A DNA stretch of 64,000 nucleotides from NCBI RefSeq assembly GCF_014805625.2, contig NW_023998459.1, positions 670,325 through 734,324 of the forward strand. The letters run 5' to 3'. Within the stretch, counting starts at the first letter, position 1. Every line of letters starts with the position of its first letter. This document shows positions 62,045 to 64,000 of this stretch, one piece after another. The notes beneath the pieces are model-generated. The model had not been told where the DNA came from. It worked only from the letters and a program-made list of their open reading frames with translations, and made no database searches. Source of the DNA: Glossina fuscipes. Lineage: Eukaryota > Arthropoda > Insecta > Diptera > Glossinidae. Both the position numbers and the translations under genes were made by a program.

Positions 62045-63309
62045 TTAGTTTGGGGAAAAAGAAATCCATTATTTTTTCGGTAGATGGCTGCACTGATAGA
62101 TTTCTCGTAAACTATCGATCAAACAATTTCAGATTTACGCTCGTTGGAAAGGTGACATTTCGCAGTAAAAAAAAATTCTTTTGCTGTTTTTTGTTTGGTG
62201 CATTCAGTTGTAAGTTACAGCGTGTTAAAAATGGAAGTGAACAAAGAGAAAATTCGGCACATTTTACAGTTTTTCTTTGACAAAGGCGAAAATGCAAGCC
62301 AGGCAGCTAAAATTGTGAATGGTGTTTATGGTTCCGATAATGTAACAGCCAATTATGTGCAATTTTGGTTTCGTAGATTCCGTTCAGGAATTTTTGATGT
62401 TAAAGATGTACCTCGCACAGGTAGGCCGGTGGTCGAAAATGTCGATAAAATCGACGAAATGATCGAAGTTGACCGGCATGTTAGCAGTCGTAACATCGCC
62501 CAGGAGCTAAAAATCGACCATAAAACAGTTTTAAACCATTTACACAAAGCTGGATTCAAAAAGAAGCTCGATGTTTGGGTGCCACACCAATTAACAGAAA
62601 AAAACATGATGGATCGAATTTCCATCTGCGAAGCCTTGGCCAAACGGAATGAGATAGACCCATTTCTTAAACGGATGGTGACTGGAGATGAGAAATGGAT
62701 CACATACGATAACCCTGTGCGAAAACGATCGTGGTCAAAGAGCGGTGAAGCACCTCAAACGGCCAGGAAGGTTTTGCTATGCATTTGGTGTGACTGGAAG
62801 GGGATTATTTATTATGAGTTGCTTCCATATGGCCAAACGCTAAATTCTGATCTCTACTGTCAACAACTGGACCGTTTGAAGATAGCGATTGACCAGAAAC
62901 GGCCAGAATTGGCCAACAGGAGAGGTGTCGTGTTCCACCAGGACAACGCTAGGCCACACACATCTACAGTGACTCGCCAGAAACTTCGGCAGCTTGGTTG
63001 GGAAGTTTTAATGCATCCGCCATACAGTCCGAACTTGGCACCAAGCGATTATCATCTTTTTCTTGCATTGCAAAATTTCTTTAATGATAAAAAATTGGAA
63101 TCTAGGGAGGATTGTGAAAATCGACTAAAGTTTTCTGCAAGTAGAGACCAGGACTTCTATGAGAGAGGCATTTTGAAGTTACCTTTAAAATGGCAACAAA
63201 TCGTACAACAAAACGGTGCATATTTGACCCAAATCAGACAATCCGAAGCATGTTAAATAAAGTCCTGAAGTTCATATAAAAATAATGGATTTCTTTTTCC
63301 CCAAACTAA
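62045..63309 (+). mobile_element. Complete mariner transposon, 1265 bp
   Basis: The two ends carry a perfect 32-bp terminal inverted repeat (TTAGTTTGGGGAAAAAG.. at 62045-62076, complement at 63278-63309). TA lies directly outside both ends (62043-62044 and 63310-63311), the mariner target-site duplication. The size is typical of full-length mariners. The transposase frame at 62231-63256 is uninterrupted. Perfect repeats and an open frame point to a recent insertion, in contrast to every other transposon in the window. Confidence 0.97.
62231..63256 (+). CDS. Mariner transposase (DD34D), slightly shortened
   Basis: This is a nuclear transposase of the Tc1/mariner superfamily that would cut the element at its inverted repeats and insert it at TA. 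The 341 residues start at ATG 62231; the open frame extends upstream, but mariner homology starts here. The N-terminal part has two helix-turn-helix regions (QFFFDKGENASQAAKIVNGV; IAQELKIDHKTVLNHL) and the WVPHQL linker motif. Catalytic residues are D153 (VTGDEKW), D238 (FHQDNARPH) and D273 (LAPSDYHLF), with exactly 34 residues between the last two. The first two are separated by 84 residues instead of about 92; 7-8 residues seem to be lost between GEAPQT and ARKVL. YSPNLAPSD replaces the usual YSPDLAPSD. The family is often mis-annotated in arthropods as SETMAR-like because its transposase half resembles that protein; no SET domain is present here. Confidence 0.95.
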   Translation: MEVNKEKIRHILQFFFDKGENASQAAKIVNGVYGSDNVTANYVQFWFRRFRSGIFDVKDVPRTGRPVVENVDKIDEMIEVDRHVSSRNIAQELKIDHKTVLNHLHKAGFKKKLDVWVPHQLTEKNMMDRISICEALAKRNEIDPFLKRMVTGDEKWITYDNPVRKRSWSKSGEAPQTARKVLLCIWCDWKGIIYYELLPYGQTLNSDLYCQQLDRLKIAIDQKRPELANRRGVVFHQDNARPHTSTVTRQKLRQLGWEVLMHPPYSPNLAPSDYHLFLALQNFFNDKKLESREDCENRLKFSASRDQDFYERGILKLPLKWQQIVQQNGAYLTQIRQSEAC

Positions 63310-64000
63310 TATTTCTTAGGAGAAGAAAAAAATGGAGAAAGTAATTTTTCGCCCGTTTGAATTCCTTAATATCAACAGCTGTCTGCATTTCGGCGACATT
63401 AACAATATTAGGCGATTTAATAATCATATTTCGTAGCTATCAATTTTTGGTCTTTATAATTGGTTTGCTTTTATCTCTAGATTTTTCAAGTTGACTACAT
63501 TTTCATTCCTTTCACCAGATTGCTCGTCTTCGATTTCATCTATAACTGTCGAGTCTTCTCTAAAGAATTGTCATATACATAGCTACTTTGCGGTAGAGCG
63601 GTTTGATTTTTATTTCTTCTTTTCTGACGCGCTGTGCTGTATGACAACAAAATTTTTTTTTAAGGTGTTCCGCTCACAAGCCGTAACCTGGTACATGATG
63701 TTAGTCCGCCTGCAGGGCCCCTTGTCTGTACTGTTCGCTGCGCATTGGCTCATTCTTGGTCCGTTAGTCCGTATTGGAATCTTTTCGTCTTTTGAATTTT
63801 CAGTTTTTATCTTTTGCAGCTTATGTTGCTTTTTTTTTTTTTTGCCTTCGCTAGAGGAAGGGTGTGAAGATAAATTCGAATTTAACTAGTAAAGACATCT
63901 ACCATTTCTGTTAACATACCGCTGTTAACGACTTAACAGAGCTCATGTTAAGCACTTACAATTGAGATATAGTTGGTTTGAAAGCCTAATCCGTCCATAT
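63310..64000. other. Sequence after the mariner, no gene recognised
   Basis: A 132-codon open frame at 63491-63889 is serine/phenylalanine-rich and resembles no known family. GTTAACGACTTAACAGAGCTC near 63926-63946 differs by one base from a segment of the MITE copy at about 24998-25018, so a further diverged copy may begin here. Confidence 0.3.

Noticed and set aside
62195..63256. SETMAR or histone methyltransferase gene
   Set aside because: Only the mariner transposase half is present, bounded by perfect inverted repeats; there is no SET domain.
63491..63889. 132-codon open frame at the end of the window
   Set aside because: Serine/phenylalanine-rich low-complexity text with a long T run; no domain recognised and it begins with a non-distinctive start.

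Overview
This window looks like nuclear DNA of a higher fly (Diptera, Schizophora). The evidence is a strongly AT-rich background, short fly-type introns of about 50-90 bp, an Ir40a-type ionotropic receptor gene closest to the fly version, an ema (CLEC16A) gene copy with fly-like residues, and insect transposons (mariner, Tigger/pogo-like, I-clade and Jockey/CR1-like LINEs, a tRNA-derived SINE). The sequence alone does not fix the genus; a tephritid or a related acalyptrate/calyptrate fly is plausible.

Layout. 1-3.3 kb: a GC-richer, hairpin-rich repeat (about 290-1145) and a 94-bp, target-site-flanked LINE tail (2960-3053). 3.3-5.95 kb: eight phase-consistent exons of Ir40a on the + strand, lacking the N-terminal exons, which probably lie upstream of the window. 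6-40 kb: long AT-rich DNA with no recognisable gene, holding a degenerate tetranucleotide tract, short tandem repeats, hairpins, a mariner tail and a 530-bp inverted-repeat element (20542-21075) with an inverted partial second copy (24778-25090). 40.4-41.5 kb: a minus-strand I-type LINE fragment (RNase H plus C-terminus) followed directly by a tRNA-derived SINE. 45.2-46.0 kb: a decayed LINE reverse transcriptase. 47.3-48.8 kb: an unprocessed pseudogene of ema with five retained introns and many lesions, abutting another LINE RNase H fragment. 50-53 kb: a cluster of related short repeats, including an 83-bp tandem array and a second SINE with target-site duplications. 54.4-55.5 kb: a Tigger-like DNA transposon lacking the N-terminal half of its transposase. 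56.9 kb: a candidate TATA/initiator promoter. 62.0-63.3 kb: a complete mariner with perfect 32-bp inverted repeats and an uninterrupted transposase frame.

The only host gene that looks functional is Ir40a, a humidity-sensing receptor subunit in Drosophila. The rest is best read as intergenic or intronic DNA shaped by transposons. The clearest new relationships are the SINE and LINE that share a 3' tail (a likely mobilisation partnership) and the intron-bearing ema pseudogene, which is not obvious from open reading frames because it is broken into short exons with frameshifts and stops.
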